DNA of 64,000 nt. Origin: an uncultured Christensenella sp. GTDB taxonomy: Bacteria; Bacillota; Clostridia; Christensenellales; UBA3700. The DNA is taken from the NCBI GenBank assembly GCA_910577795.1, contig CAJTNW010000001.1:29367-93366 (forward strand), written 5' to 3'. A program made the position numbers and the translations under genes. The notes under the pieces are model-generated. The model worked only from the letters and a program-made list of their open reading frames with translations. It was not told the origin of the DNA and ran no database searches. Shown piece by piece: positions 1 through 8,399 of the stretch; within the stretch, counting starts at the first letter, position 1; the number at the start of each line of letters is the position of its first letter.

Positions 1-56
1 AAACATATAATCCTGACGAAACAATGGAATATGTAGAAAGACTATTGAATGAATAA
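1..56 (+). CDS. C-terminal end of an unidentified protein (partial)
   Basis: An open frame enters from the left edge and stops with TAA at 54-56. It encodes the last 17 residues, ending NPDETMEYVERLLNE. A strong intrinsic terminator follows about 70 nt later, which supports a real gene end. The tail is too short to identify. Confidence 0.5.
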   Translation, partial: TYNPDETMEYVERLLNE

Positions 57-127
57 AATCAATGTTATTATAATTTTTAAATATTGTTACAAATAAATGA
101 TATAACATTACAATAAACATAAAACTA

Positions 128-160
128 CCCTCTGTTAAACAGCAGAGGGATATTTTTTAT
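128..160 (+). terminator. Intrinsic terminator after the left-edge gene
   Basis: Stem CCCTCTG (128-134) pairs with CAGAGGG (143-149) over an 8-nt loop, followed by a T-rich run. It lies downstream of the plus-strand gene ending at 56. Confidence 0.8.
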
Positions 161-294
161 TTTTAAATAATTAATTATATCAAAATAATTATGCTAAAAT
201 ATTTACTTTAATGATAAATTTTGAAGTAAGGCAATATATACTCGTCAAGATATTTCAGTATTGAACCTTGTTATTTTTAGAATATCTAAAAAAT

Positions 295-331
295 AATAGT
301 CGCAAAAGATAAATTTTGCGACTATTTTATT
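295..331. terminator. Bidirectional intrinsic terminator
   Basis: A perfect 13-bp stem, AATAGTCGCAAAA (295-307) with TTTTGCGACTATT (314-326), has T-rich flanks in both directions. It lies 33 nt beyond the stop of the minus-strand LRR lipoprotein gene. The rest of 57-358 shows no gene. Confidence 0.8.
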
Positions 332-358
332 TTTAAAGTGTATGTTTTTGTTTGTCAA

Positions 359-2071
359 TTACTCTTCAGGAGTTTCTGTTTCCTCATTATTATCTGTTTC
401 AGGAATTACAGGTTGTTGTTCGCCATTATTATCTGGAACTTCTGGCTTAGTTTGCTCACCATTATTATCTGGATTTTCTGTTTCTCCATCGCCATTGTCT
501 GGTATTTCTGGTTGGTCAGGTTCTGTTTCCCCACCACCTGGAACTTCAATTTCTGTTAAAACTAAATCTACTTCAACTTCTTCTCCATTCTCATGACAAA
601 TAATTTTGATTTCAGATTTTTCATTTCCCCATTTATAAGGTCCACGTTTTACGACTTTATTCCATTGTTCTACGGTTCCAGTAAAACTGAAATTAATAAT
701 AACATTTCCTGTTGGAATATCTTCGTCTGCCTCATTTTTAACTGTTTCAGGTTTTCCTGCTCTTCTAAAAGCACCTTCATCAATAGTGTCTAATGTTGCT
801 GGCAATCCTACTTCAGTTAAATTTTTACATTCTTCAAAAGCAAATTTACCAATATATTTTACACCACCAAGAATACTAATTTGTTTTAACCCACTCAAAG
901 CAAAAGCATAATCTTCTATTCTTGTTAAATTTTGATTTAAAGTAATGTCACTTAATTTTGAAGTTGAACTAAATGCTTTTTTACCTATTACTCTTAAACT
1001 ACTTGGAATATTAATTTTATTTAAAGAAGTACATTTCTCAAAAGCACTTTCCTTAATTTCTGTAACAGGACCATTTAATTCAACAACAGTTATACCAGTA
1101 CAACCAAAGCATAATCCGTTGCTTACAGTTGTCAATTGTGATGACAAAATAATTTTTTTCATTTTAGTACAATTGTTAAACACATAATCACCAAGAGAAG
1201 TAACTGTATCTGGAATTGTAATTATACTTTCAATTTTAGTTTGCTTATCTGTAGGCACATTAATTTTTTTATTAGATAAAACGATTAGGTTTGTGCAACT
1301 ATCAAAAGCCTCTTTACCAATTGAAATTGTATCCTCTGAAATTTGAAGATATTTTAAACCAGCACAACCTTGGAATGCTTGTTCGCTAATATCAGTAAGG
1401 CTATTTGGAAGAATTACATTTTCTAACTTAGTACATTTCCTAAATGCACCAATACCAATAGAAGTTAACTTGTCAGGAAACTTAATATTTTCAAGTGCTG
1501 TAGTATCCGTAATAAAAGTAGAATTGCCCATTTTTTCTAATGCAGAACAATTCATAAAAGCAGAATCACCTATCCTTTCTAATGAAGAAGGGATTACAAT
1601 AGTTGCTAAAGTATCACAACCTCTAAAAGCACCGTCACCAATAGTTGTTAAATTATTACCATTGATAATAACCTCTTGCAAAGCATTAAATCTTGGATAA
1701 TTAGTCTCTGACTGATGATATACAGAAAATACTCCACTAGCAATTTCCTTAACAGGCACACCATCAATATCATCATCAACTACTACCTTATTATATTTTT
1801 CAGCAACTCTTGCATCTGTCAAAATATAATATGTACCATCACTGCTAAGTTCATAAACCAATCCAGAAGTAGGTTTTTCTTCTTTTTTTTCATCATTAAC
1901 CTCTTCTTCAAATTCATTATCTAAATCAGGAATTGGTGTTTCAACTTGCACTGCGTTTTCATTTTCTTTTTCCGTATTACTTGCTGGGTCTTTGCACGCA
2001 ACAAGGGTAAACACGGATAATGTCATAATAACTATTACAGCAATTAAAACAAACACTTTTTTCTTTGTCAT
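359..2071 (-). CDS. BspA-type leucine-rich-repeat lipoprotein
   Basis: Predicted surface-exposed lipoprotein of 570 aa. The N-terminus is a lysine-start signal peptide with lipobox LVAC, so the mature protein should be lipid-anchored. About ten LRR_5/BspA repeats follow, recognisable as I..gAF..C..L..i.iP.sl..I. The C-terminus is a Pro/Glu/Asp-rich tail of short near-repeats (PDNNGEQ..PEIPDN). Such repeats usually mediate adhesion or ligand binding; the ligand is unknown. The start is the ATG at 2071 because TGAGGGG sits 6 nt upstream; a longer frame to 2113 lacks this. The gene stands alone between terminators. A hairpin (2140-2177) lies in its leader region. Confidence 0.85.
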   Translation of the reverse strand: MTKKKVFVLIAVIVIMTLSVFTLVACKDPASNTEKENENAVQVETPIPDLDNEFEEEVNDEKKEEKPTSGLVYELSSDGTYYILTDARVAEKYNKVVVDDDIDGVPVKEIASGVFSVYHQSETNYPRFNALQEVIINGNNLTTIGDGAFRGCDTLATIVIPSSLERIGDSAFMNCSALEKMGNSTFITDTTALENIKFPDKLTSIGIGAFRKCTKLENVILPNSLTDISEQAFQGCAGLKYLQISEDTISIGKEAFDSCTNLIVLSNKKINVPTDKQTKIESIITIPDTVTSLGDYVFNNCTKMKKIILSSQLTTVSNGLCFGCTGITVVELNGPVTEIKESAFEKCTSLNKINIPSSLRVIGKKAFSSTSKLSDITLNQNLTRIEDYAFALSGLKQISILGGVKYIGKFAFEECKNLTEVGLPATLDTIDEGAFRRAGKPETVKNEADEDIPTGNVIINFSFTGTVEQWNKVVKRGPYKWGNEKSEIKIICHENGEEVEVDLVLTEIEVPGGGETEPDQPEIPDNGDGETENPDNNGEQTKPEVPDNNGEQQPVIPETDNNEETETPEE

Positions 2072-2434
2072 AACATTCCCCTCAAATTTATAATAATTTG
2101 CTAAAACTTGCAAAATTTATCTTTTGCAAAGTAAAATCTAGTATCCTCTTAACCCATTTTTTTGATTTGGGGATACTTTGGTATTTACATTATATAATAA
2201 AAAAATTACAAAATCAATCTTTTTACATAAAATTTAACTTTACTCCCTATTTTAGTAAAAATCAGTCTAGCAACTTTCATTTTTTAGCCAGTTGTTGTCG
2301 CTTTATTTTATAAACCTTAAAAAAATATTTATTTGCTCAAATCTCTAAATATTTAATTGTATTCTTTTAACTTTTTCCAACAAATTTACTCATATTTTTT
2401 AAATAATAGCGATTTTTGACACGTTTTTATAAAA

Positions 2435-2460
2435 AATAACAGTGCCTTAACACTGCTATT
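2435..2460 (-). terminator. Terminator of proS
   Basis: Stem AATAACAGTG (2435-2444) pairs with CACTGCTATT (2451-2460) with one mismatch. On the minus strand it is followed by a T-run. It begins 18 nt after the proS stop. The remaining intergenic sequence (2072-2434) holds the LRR gene leader and one copy of the CGATTTTTG motif (2410-2418), and nothing else I recognise. Confidence 0.75.
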
Positions 2461-2477
2461 TTAAATTGTACTTTTTA

Positions 2478-3932
2478 TTAATATGCTCTTGCAAAATATA
2501 TAACTTTTAAATCTTCCTCTTTGCACTGTTTACCACAGCAAATACATTTATCCCCAACTAGTGTTTGGTCAAAAGGCATAACCCTTGCAGTAGCCTGATA
2601 CAATTCCTTAATTTTTGCTTCACATTCAGGGCAACCACACCACATAGTTTTAACAAAGCATTTGTTATCCAAAGCCTCTTTCATTTCGTCCAATGTGCTA
2701 CAAGTAACAATATGACTATCCATAAAGGCTTTTGCCTTATTATACATATTAATATGTACTTCATCTAAAAGTTTCGTTACTACAGCAGCAATGTTATCCC
2801 TTGCCGCCTCTATTTTTTCAAATGTATCACGACGTACAATTTGTACAACACCATTTTCAATATCTCGTGGACCTTGCTCTACTCTTAAAGGAACTCCTTT
2901 CATTTCCCATTCATTAAACTTCCAACCAGGAGTATTATCTGTAAAGTCTTTTTCTGCACGAATGCCAGCAGCCATTAACTCTTTATACAATTCTTCTGCC
3001 TTTTCAATAACCCCCTCTTTATGAGATGCTACCGGAATAACTATTACTTGAATAGGAGCAACTCTTGGAGGTAACGCAAGTCCTCTTTGGTCGCCATGAG
3101 CCATAATTAAAGCACCAATTAATCTTGTTGAAACACCCCAACTAGTTTGGTATGGGAATTTTAATTCGCCATCTTTATCAAGATACTTAATTTCAAATCC
3201 TTTTGCAAAGTTACAACCTAAATCATGTGAAGTACCTGCTTGCAAAGACTTTCCGTCAAGCATCATTGCTTCCATACCATAAGTTGCGTTAGCACCTGCA
3301 AATTTTTCCTTTTCTGTCTTTTTACCTGTAAGCACAGGAGTTGCAAGTACATTTTCCATAAATTCTGCATAAACATTAAGCATTTTAAATGTTTCTTCCT
3401 CTGCCTCTTCGTGAGTGCGGTGCAAAGTATGACCTTCTTGCCACAAAAATTCACTTGTTCTTAAAAAAGGTCTAGTTGTTTTTTCGCAACGGAAAACATT
3501 TGCCCATTGATTAATAAGCACTGGCAAATCACGATAACTTTTTACCCATTTTTTATACATTTCGCAAATAATAGTTTCGCTTGTAGGTCTTACAACCAAT
3601 TTTTCCGGCAACTCTTCCTCACCATAATGAGTAACCAAAGCAACTTCTGGTGCAAAGCCCTCAATATGCTCTTTTTCCCTTGTCAAAAAACTATAAGGAA
3701 TCAACATAGGAAAATATGCGTTTTTATGACCTGTTTCTTTAAACCTTTTATCTAACTCTTTTTGAATATTTTCCCATATAGCATAACCATAAGGACGTAT
3801 AACCATACTTCCTTTTACTGGACCATAATCTACAAGTTCAGTTTTTAATACCACATCGGTATACCATTGAGGAAAATTTTCGTTAATATCTGCTATTTCC
3901 TGTACAAATTGTGCATTGTTTTTCTTTGCCAT
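2478..3932 (-). CDS. proS: Prolyl-tRNA synthetase, archaeal/eukaryote-like short type
   Basis: Class II synthetase of 484 aa that charges tRNA-Pro. It has the short (type 3) architecture without the bacterial editing insertion. Visible parts are motif 1 around YGYAIWENIQ, motif 2 with FRCEKTTRPFLRTSEFLWQE, motif 3 near HGDQRGLALPPRVAP, an anticodon-binding domain, and a C-terminal zinc-like domain (CGCPEC...CICCGKQC) ending in Tyr, as is typical of this type. The start has GGAG upstream (GACGGAGATATAAAG-ATG). It has its own promoter and terminator. This form is common in Clostridia and Mycoplasma; no T-box leader fits in the 135-nt upstream gap. Confidence 0.95.
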   Translation of the reverse strand: MAKKNNAQFVQEIADINENFPQWYTDVVLKTELVDYGPVKGSMVIRPYGYAIWENIQKELDKRFKETGHKNAYFPMLIPYSFLTREKEHIEGFAPEVALVTHYGEEELPEKLVVRPTSETIICEMYKKWVKSYRDLPVLINQWANVFRCEKTTRPFLRTSEFLWQEGHTLHRTHEEAEEETFKMLNVYAEFMENVLATPVLTGKKTEKEKFAGANATYGMEAMMLDGKSLQAGTSHDLGCNFAKGFEIKYLDKDGELKFPYQTSWGVSTRLIGALIMAHGDQRGLALPPRVAPIQVIVIPVASHKEGVIEKAEELYKELMAAGIRAEKDFTDNTPGWKFNEWEMKGVPLRVEQGPRDIENGVVQIVRRDTFEKIEAARDNIAAVVTKLLDEVHINMYNKAKAFMDSHIVTCSTLDEMKEALDNKCFVKTMWCGCPECEAKIKELYQATARVMPFDQTLVGDKCICCGKQCKEEDLKVIYFARAY

Positions 3933-3971
3933 CTTTATATCTCCGTCAAATTCTTTTAACTTTGTTTATTT

Positions 3972-4000
3972 ATTATATACATTTTAGTATAAAATTGCAA
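3972..4000 (-). promoter_or_regulatory. proS promoter
   Basis: On the minus strand, TTGCAA (4000-3995), a 17-nt spacer and TATAAT (3977-3972) form a near-consensus housekeeping promoter about 35 nt upstream of the proS start. Confidence 0.7.
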
Positions 4001-4067
4001 GTTATTTGTATCTTAATATTAATTTTAACTACAAATAAAGTCATTTATTTTATCACAAATACAATTT

Positions 4068-4886
4068 TTATCTTAATTGCTTTGGTAAATTGCAATATGT
4101 TTCCCCAATATTGTTTATTGTATTGTTTTTGTTTACACCATGAAAGTCACTTCCACCTGTTGCAAACAAACCAAATTGTTTTGCTATTTTTTCAAACACT
4201 TCTATTTTATCTGGTGTATGAGTAGGATAATAAACTTCTAATCCATCTAACCCATACGGCTTTAAACCTTCTATTAAAGGAATTAATTTTTTTGTATTAT
4301 ATAGTTGCAATGGGTGAGCAATAACTGCTTTTCCACCACTTGCCTTAATTTCCTGCACCGCTTTTAATGGGGAAATTCTGTTGCTAGGCACATAAGCCAA
4401 ACTATTTTCGCCTAAATATCTATCAAAAGCCTCTTGAATAGAGGACACATATCCACCCGCCTTTAAGGCAACAGCAATATGACTTCTACCAATATTGACT
4501 TTAGGTAATTTTTCAATATCAATATTTATGTTAAACCTTTTTAGTTTATCCAAAATCTTGCCCGCTCTTATTATTCTTTGTTCTAAAAGGTCATTTAACA
4601 ACTCAAGCAAAACTGGTGAATTATGGTCTATATCATATCCCAAAATATGTATTGACATTACACTATAGGCAGAGATTTCTATCCCCGGGACTACTTTTAG
4701 TCCAATTTGGTTACCATACAATATCGCATCATTTACACCACTAACAATATCATGGTCGGTTATTGCAACACAGTCTAAGCCCTTAAACTTAGCAAGGTCC
4801 ATTACTTCGCCAACAGTCATAGCACCATCGCTATGCGTAGTGTGTATATGTAAATCGCTTTTAATAATAGGCATTTTACCTTGCAT
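4068..4886 (-). CDS. PHP-domain phosphoesterase (YciV/TrpH-like)
   Basis: 272-aa PHP metallo-phosphoesterase. The N-terminal metal motif is DLHIHTTHSDG (residues 11-21), followed by ITDHD, AHPLQLY and C-terminal GGSDFHG, giving the full set of PHP ligands. Close families (YciV/RNase AM, TrpH) hydrolyse 3',5'-nucleoside bisphosphates or short RNA, so a nucleotide phosphatase role is likely but not certain. GGGAGG lies 5 nt before the ATG at 4886, which supports this start. It is in the same direction as the genes on either side; the upstream gap of 114 nt contains one CGATTTTTG motif. Confidence 0.85.
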   Translation of the reverse strand: MQGKMPIIKSDLHIHTTHSDGAMTVGEVMDLAKFKGLDCVAITDHDIVSGVNDAILYGNQIGLKVVPGIEISAYSVMSIHILGYDIDHNSPVLLELLNDLLEQRIIRAGKILDKLKRFNINIDIEKLPKVNIGRSHIAVALKAGGYVSSIQEAFDRYLGENSLAYVPSNRISPLKAVQEIKASGGKAVIAHPLQLYNTKKLIPLIEGLKPYGLDGLEVYYPTHTPDKIEVFEKIAKQFGLFATGGSDFHGVNKNNTINNIGETYCNLPKQLR

Positions 4887-5000
4887 TATATCCTCCCACT
4901 TTTTACTTTGCGTAAAACAACTGCTTGTACTTATTTGTCTTTAAAATTTAAATTAACTATTCAAAAATCGCTATTAAATCATTTTTTATTTAATATTCAA

Positions 5001-6350
5001 TTAATTTTTAGTCAACCTATTAATTATTTCTTCCTTTGTAGGAACTCTTCCATTTTGCAAAATCCATAACATAATTTTGCCAAGCAACTCGCCTACTTCC
5101 TTGCCACAATATCCTAAACTTAGCAAATCATTACCATTAATAGGCAAATCTTTTATAGTAAAAGGCATATTGTCATTTATCATTTTATTCTTTAAATCTA
5201 TTAATTTTTGTGTGGCACTATCATCATAATTATTAGGATTAGTTGCCATACCATCTGCTCGCCTTAGCATTATAAAATCGTCAAAGTAATCTATATTGTC
5301 TGCAATAAAAACTCTGCATTTGGACATTCTTGTTTTTCCATCAACATTAAACATATGTATTTTAACAAGTCTACTTATTATTTGGGTGTCATTTTGAGAA
5401 AACTTAAGTCTTGTCAAAATATCCTTTGCCATATCGCTACCAACAATTTCGTGAGTATACATATTGCCATATTTATTATAAAGTTCCGCCTTTGCAATAT
5501 CATGAAGCAACCCTGCCATCATTAATCTTGGAGGCAAATAATCTATAATTTTTAATGTGTGATTATAAACATCATACAAATGGTACTTTGGATTTTGTGG
5601 CATACCTATCATTAAATTAATTTCAGGTATTATATATTCCATTGCACCAATATCCACTAACATTCTAATACCATCGCTAGGATTTACACCATTGTTTTTG
5701 CTGTTATACTTAAAAACACCTTCAAAAATCGCTATTAATTCGTCTTTTATCCGCTCTTTAGATATATCTTTTAGCATAAACGAATACTTTTTTGCGTCCT
5801 TTAAAGTTTCAGTTTCTATACCAAAACCTAACTGCACATAAAACCTTACTAGCCTCATAATACGCAAAGCATCTTCACTTAAAGTAACATCACGCACAGC
5901 ACGTAAAACTTTGTTATTAATATCTTGCACACCACCTACTAAATCTATAATTTTATTTTCAATTATGTCATAGTACAAAGCATTGCAAGTAAAATCTCGT
6001 CTTAAAGCATCTTCTTTTATGTTATCAGTAAAAATACATTTTGCTGGTTTATGGTCACCTTTTTTTAGTGGGTAACTATCCTGTCTAAAAGTAGTATATT
6101 CAAACTTAATATTATCCACCTTAATAACCAAAGTACCTGTCCTTTTGTAGGACGCAACAATTTTATAGTTAGTTCCCAAAAGCAACTCCTCTACCTTTTG
6201 AGGAAGTAATTTGCTTGTAATATCATAATCGCTTACCGGATAGCCTAAAAGACTATTACGTACAGCGCCACCAACTATATACAAAGGTGCAAAAGGTTTA
6301 AATATTTCTGCTAGCCTAAAAAGGCTTTCTGGAATAATACTTTTTAACAT
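5001..6350 (-). CDS. cca: CCA tRNA nucleotidyltransferase / poly(A) polymerase family, with HD domain
   Basis: 449-aa nucleotidyltransferase that adds or repairs the tRNA 3' CCA end. The head domain has YIVGGAVRNSLLG and SDYDIT (catalytic Asp pair), then RRDFTCNALYYD, and RxxRF-type ALRIMRLVRFY. An HD-type segment (LLHDIAKAE, residues ~285-293) follows, as in many Bacillota CCA enzymes. I start it at the ATG at 6350, because GTGGAGAG is placed 3-10 nt upstream; a TTG at 6368 would place that SD inside the gene. The stop of hpt is 18 nt upstream, so the two are likely co-transcribed. Confidence 0.88.
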   Translation of the reverse strand: MLKSIIPESLFRLAEIFKPFAPLYIVGGAVRNSLLGYPVSDYDITSKLLPQKVEELLLGTNYKIVASYKRTGTLVIKVDNIKFEYTTFRQDSYPLKKGDHKPAKCIFTDNIKEDALRRDFTCNALYYDIIENKIIDLVGGVQDINNKVLRAVRDVTLSEDALRIMRLVRFYVQLGFGIETETLKDAKKYSFMLKDISKERIKDELIAIFEGVFKYNSKNNGVNPSDGIRMLVDIGAMEYIIPEINLMIGMPQNPKYHLYDVYNHTLKIIDYLPPRLMMAGLLHDIAKAELYNKYGNMYTHEIVGSDMAKDILTRLKFSQNDTQIISRLVKIHMFNVDGKTRMSKCRVFIADNIDYFDDFIMLRRADGMATNPNNYDDSATQKLIDLKNKMINDNMPFTIKDLPINGNDLLSLGYCGKEVGELLGKIMLWILQNGRVPTKEEIINRLTKN

Positions 6351-6368
6351 TAACTCTCCACTATACAA

Positions 6369-6908
6369 TTATTTTATATAAACAGATGGTGACAATACGC
6401 AAATATCCTTAAGATTACGATAATTTTGAGCATAGTCTAAACCATAGCCAATAACAAACTCGTCAGGTATAACCTTTCCGTTATAATCTGTTACAATATC
6501 AACCTCACGCCTTTCTGGTTTGTCTAGCATTGTAACAACTTTTAAGCATTTAGGCTCACGCACCATTAACAATTCAGTCAAACTTTTAATAGTTCTTCCG
6601 CTATCAATAATATCCTCAACTATCAAAACATTTTTGCCCTTAATATTTTCGGATAAATCTTTAATGATTTTAACATCTTTGCTTGAAGTAGTACTATTGC
6701 CATAACTAGATAGCACCATAAAATCAAACTTAACATCAAGTTTAATCTCTCTTACTAAATCACTAAAGAAAATACAGGACCCTTTTAAAATACAAACCAC
6801 TATAAGTTCTTCACCCAAAAAGTCTTTTGTAATTTGCTCTCCTAAATTTTTTACTATAGTTGCTATTTCTTCTTTTGGTATAAGCACTTTTTCAATATCG
6901 TTGCACAT
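6369..6908 (-). CDS. hpt: Hypoxanthine phosphoribosyltransferase
   Basis: 179-aa purine salvage enzyme converting hypoxanthine or guanine plus PRPP to IMP or GMP. The PRPP-binding loop is visible as EDIIDSGRT (residues 98-106). The length is normal. TAGGAG precedes the ATG at 6908. It lies 33 nt downstream of tilS in the same direction, matching the conserved Bacillota tilS-hprT order; ftsH, which normally follows, is instead at 32.4-34.6 kb in this genome. Confidence 0.93.
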   Translation of the reverse strand: MCNDIEKVLIPKEEIATIVKNLGEQITKDFLGEELIVVCILKGSCIFFSDLVREIKLDVKFDFMVLSSYGNSTTSSKDVKIIKDLSENIKGKNVLIVEDIIDSGRTIKSLTELLMVREPKCLKVVTMLDKPERREVDIVTDYNGKVIPDEFVIGYGLDYAQNYRNLKDICVLSPSVYIK

Positions 6909-6941
6909 TTTCTTTTCTCCTACGTATTTATTTATCTTATC

Positions 6942-8261
6942 TTAATTGCTTATTAAATTAATTTTGTAAATCTTTTTACTTGTATCAAGCAGTTTTGCTT
7001 TTTCTGCTATCTCTACCCCACACACGCAAAGTATGTCATTACCATTTGCAATAACGGGCAGCCTATCCCTAAACCTAAGTGGTACTTTTTTATCAGTCAA
7101 AAAATCACCCAAACTTTTACTGCCACCACCAAACTTTGCTATCCTATCGCCATTTTGCCTTTGCCTAATAACAAGACTATCTAAATCAAAATCATCTACT
7201 GCAATATACAAAGTTTTGTTTATTCCTGCACTATCATTTAAATTGTTTTTGCAAAAATCATTAACCTTTTGCACTACTAATTCAAACCCACTTATTTCAA
7301 AAAATCCCTCTGAAAATCGGTATTTTACTATAGGATAATCATTTTTTTTGGTAATTACTACTCCATCTTTTTCTTTATACACAGTAGTGTTATACGGCAT
7401 ATCTAAACTGCCCATTTTGCCACATACAGCAAAGTCAATTATGCTTTTTATATGCCTTTCCTCAATATCCGCAACCACACCTAAAAGGCTAAAACCCCTT
7501 CGTATCATTTCCGCTTGTATGACAATATGTCTACCTTTTAAGTCGCAGTAAACACCATCATTTTCTAAACACAATGCAGGAGTATTTTGGTCAATAAAAT
7601 CCGCTATCTCTTTTGCTCTTTCGGCTAACTTGATTAAATTTTTATCAATTGCAGGATAAACTTTTTTTATACTAGGCAATATTTGATTACGGATAAAATT
7701 GCGGCTATAATTATTGTCCTTATTTGTACTATCCTCGCAAAACTCTATTTTATTTTTATCAACATACTCCAAAATTTCTTGTTTAGTAGTAAAAAGCAAA
7801 GGTCTTAAAATATGCCCATCTTCAACAGACATACCTTGTAAGCCATCAATGCCCGTACCCCTTGCAATGTGCATAAACACACTTTCCGCTTGGTCTTGTG
7901 CATGGTGAGCCGTTGCCACTGCACTAGCATACTGTTGCACTGCAGCCTCAAAAATTTTATGCCTTAATATACGTGCAGCCTGCTCTATTGTATAGCCGTT
8001 TTCTTTTGCAAAGCCAATTGCATCTACATCATATTTTTTTAACTCTATACCATACTTATCCGCATAGCATTTTACAAAATCGCTATCTCGTCTGCTTTCT
8101 TCCCCTCTAATATGATGGTCTATGTTAATAATCAAAAAACTATCTTTGGGGCGATTTTGCCTAAACCACTCCAGCATAGCCATACTATCTACCCCACCAC
8201 TTACCGCAAGTGCAATAACAGGATATGTATTTATAATAGAAACAATATGCGATTTTATCAT
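6942..8261 (-). CDS. tilS: tRNA(Ile)-lysidine synthetase
   Basis: 439-aa ATP-dependent enzyme that makes lysidine at C34 of tRNA-Ile(CAU). The PP-loop SGGVDSMAM lies at residues 21-29, followed by the GTGIDGLQGM segment; the C-terminal TilS domain contains RQRQNGDRI and LGDFLTDKKVP. The length suits the long Bacillota form. The start ATG at 8261 has no Shine-Dalgarno sequence; TATAAT ends 6 nt before it, so the transcript is probably leaderless. The next genes, hpt and cca, follow in the same direction. Confidence 0.93.
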   Translation of the reverse strand: MIKSHIVSIINTYPVIALAVSGGVDSMAMLEWFRQNRPKDSFLIINIDHHIRGEESRRDSDFVKCYADKYGIELKKYDVDAIGFAKENGYTIEQAARILRHKIFEAAVQQYASAVATAHHAQDQAESVFMHIARGTGIDGLQGMSVEDGHILRPLLFTTKQEILEYVDKNKIEFCEDSTNKDNNYSRNFIRNQILPSIKKVYPAIDKNLIKLAERAKEIADFIDQNTPALCLENDGVYCDLKGRHIVIQAEMIRRGFSLLGVVADIEERHIKSIIDFAVCGKMGSLDMPYNTTVYKEKDGVVITKKNDYPIVKYRFSEGFFEISGFELVVQKVNDFCKNNLNDSAGINKTLYIAVDDFDLDSLVIRQRQNGDRIAKFGGGSKSLGDFLTDKKVPLRFRDRLPVIANGNDILCVCGVEIAEKAKLLDTSKKIYKINLISN

Positions 8262-8267
8262 ATTTCT

Positions 8268-8296
8268 ATTATATAACTATTTAATGATTTTTGCAA
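8268..8296 (-). promoter_or_regulatory. tilS promoter, predicted leaderless start
   Basis: On the minus strand, TTGCAA (8296-8291), exactly 17 nt, and TATAAT (8273-8268) are followed by AGAAAT and the tilS ATG. Transcription should therefore start at or next to the start codon. Confidence 0.7.
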
Positions 8297-8339
8297 GGAT
8301 TTATATTATTTAAAAATTTTAATTTATAATAATATAAAA

Positions 8340-8368
8340 AAGCATAACCCCAAACTGAGTTATGCTTA
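8340..8368 (-). terminator. spoIIE terminator
   Basis: Stem AAGCATAAC (8340-8348) with GTTATGCTT (8359-8367) over a 10-nt loop, followed on the minus strand by a T-run. It separates spoIIE from tilS. Confidence 0.8.
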
Positions 8369-8399
8369 ATTTTAACTTGATTTTTTACAAAAACCAACT

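Noticed and set aside
3933..4067. Possible T-box upstream of proS
   Set aside because: The gap is too short and lacks T-box and specifier features; an ordinary promoter is present.
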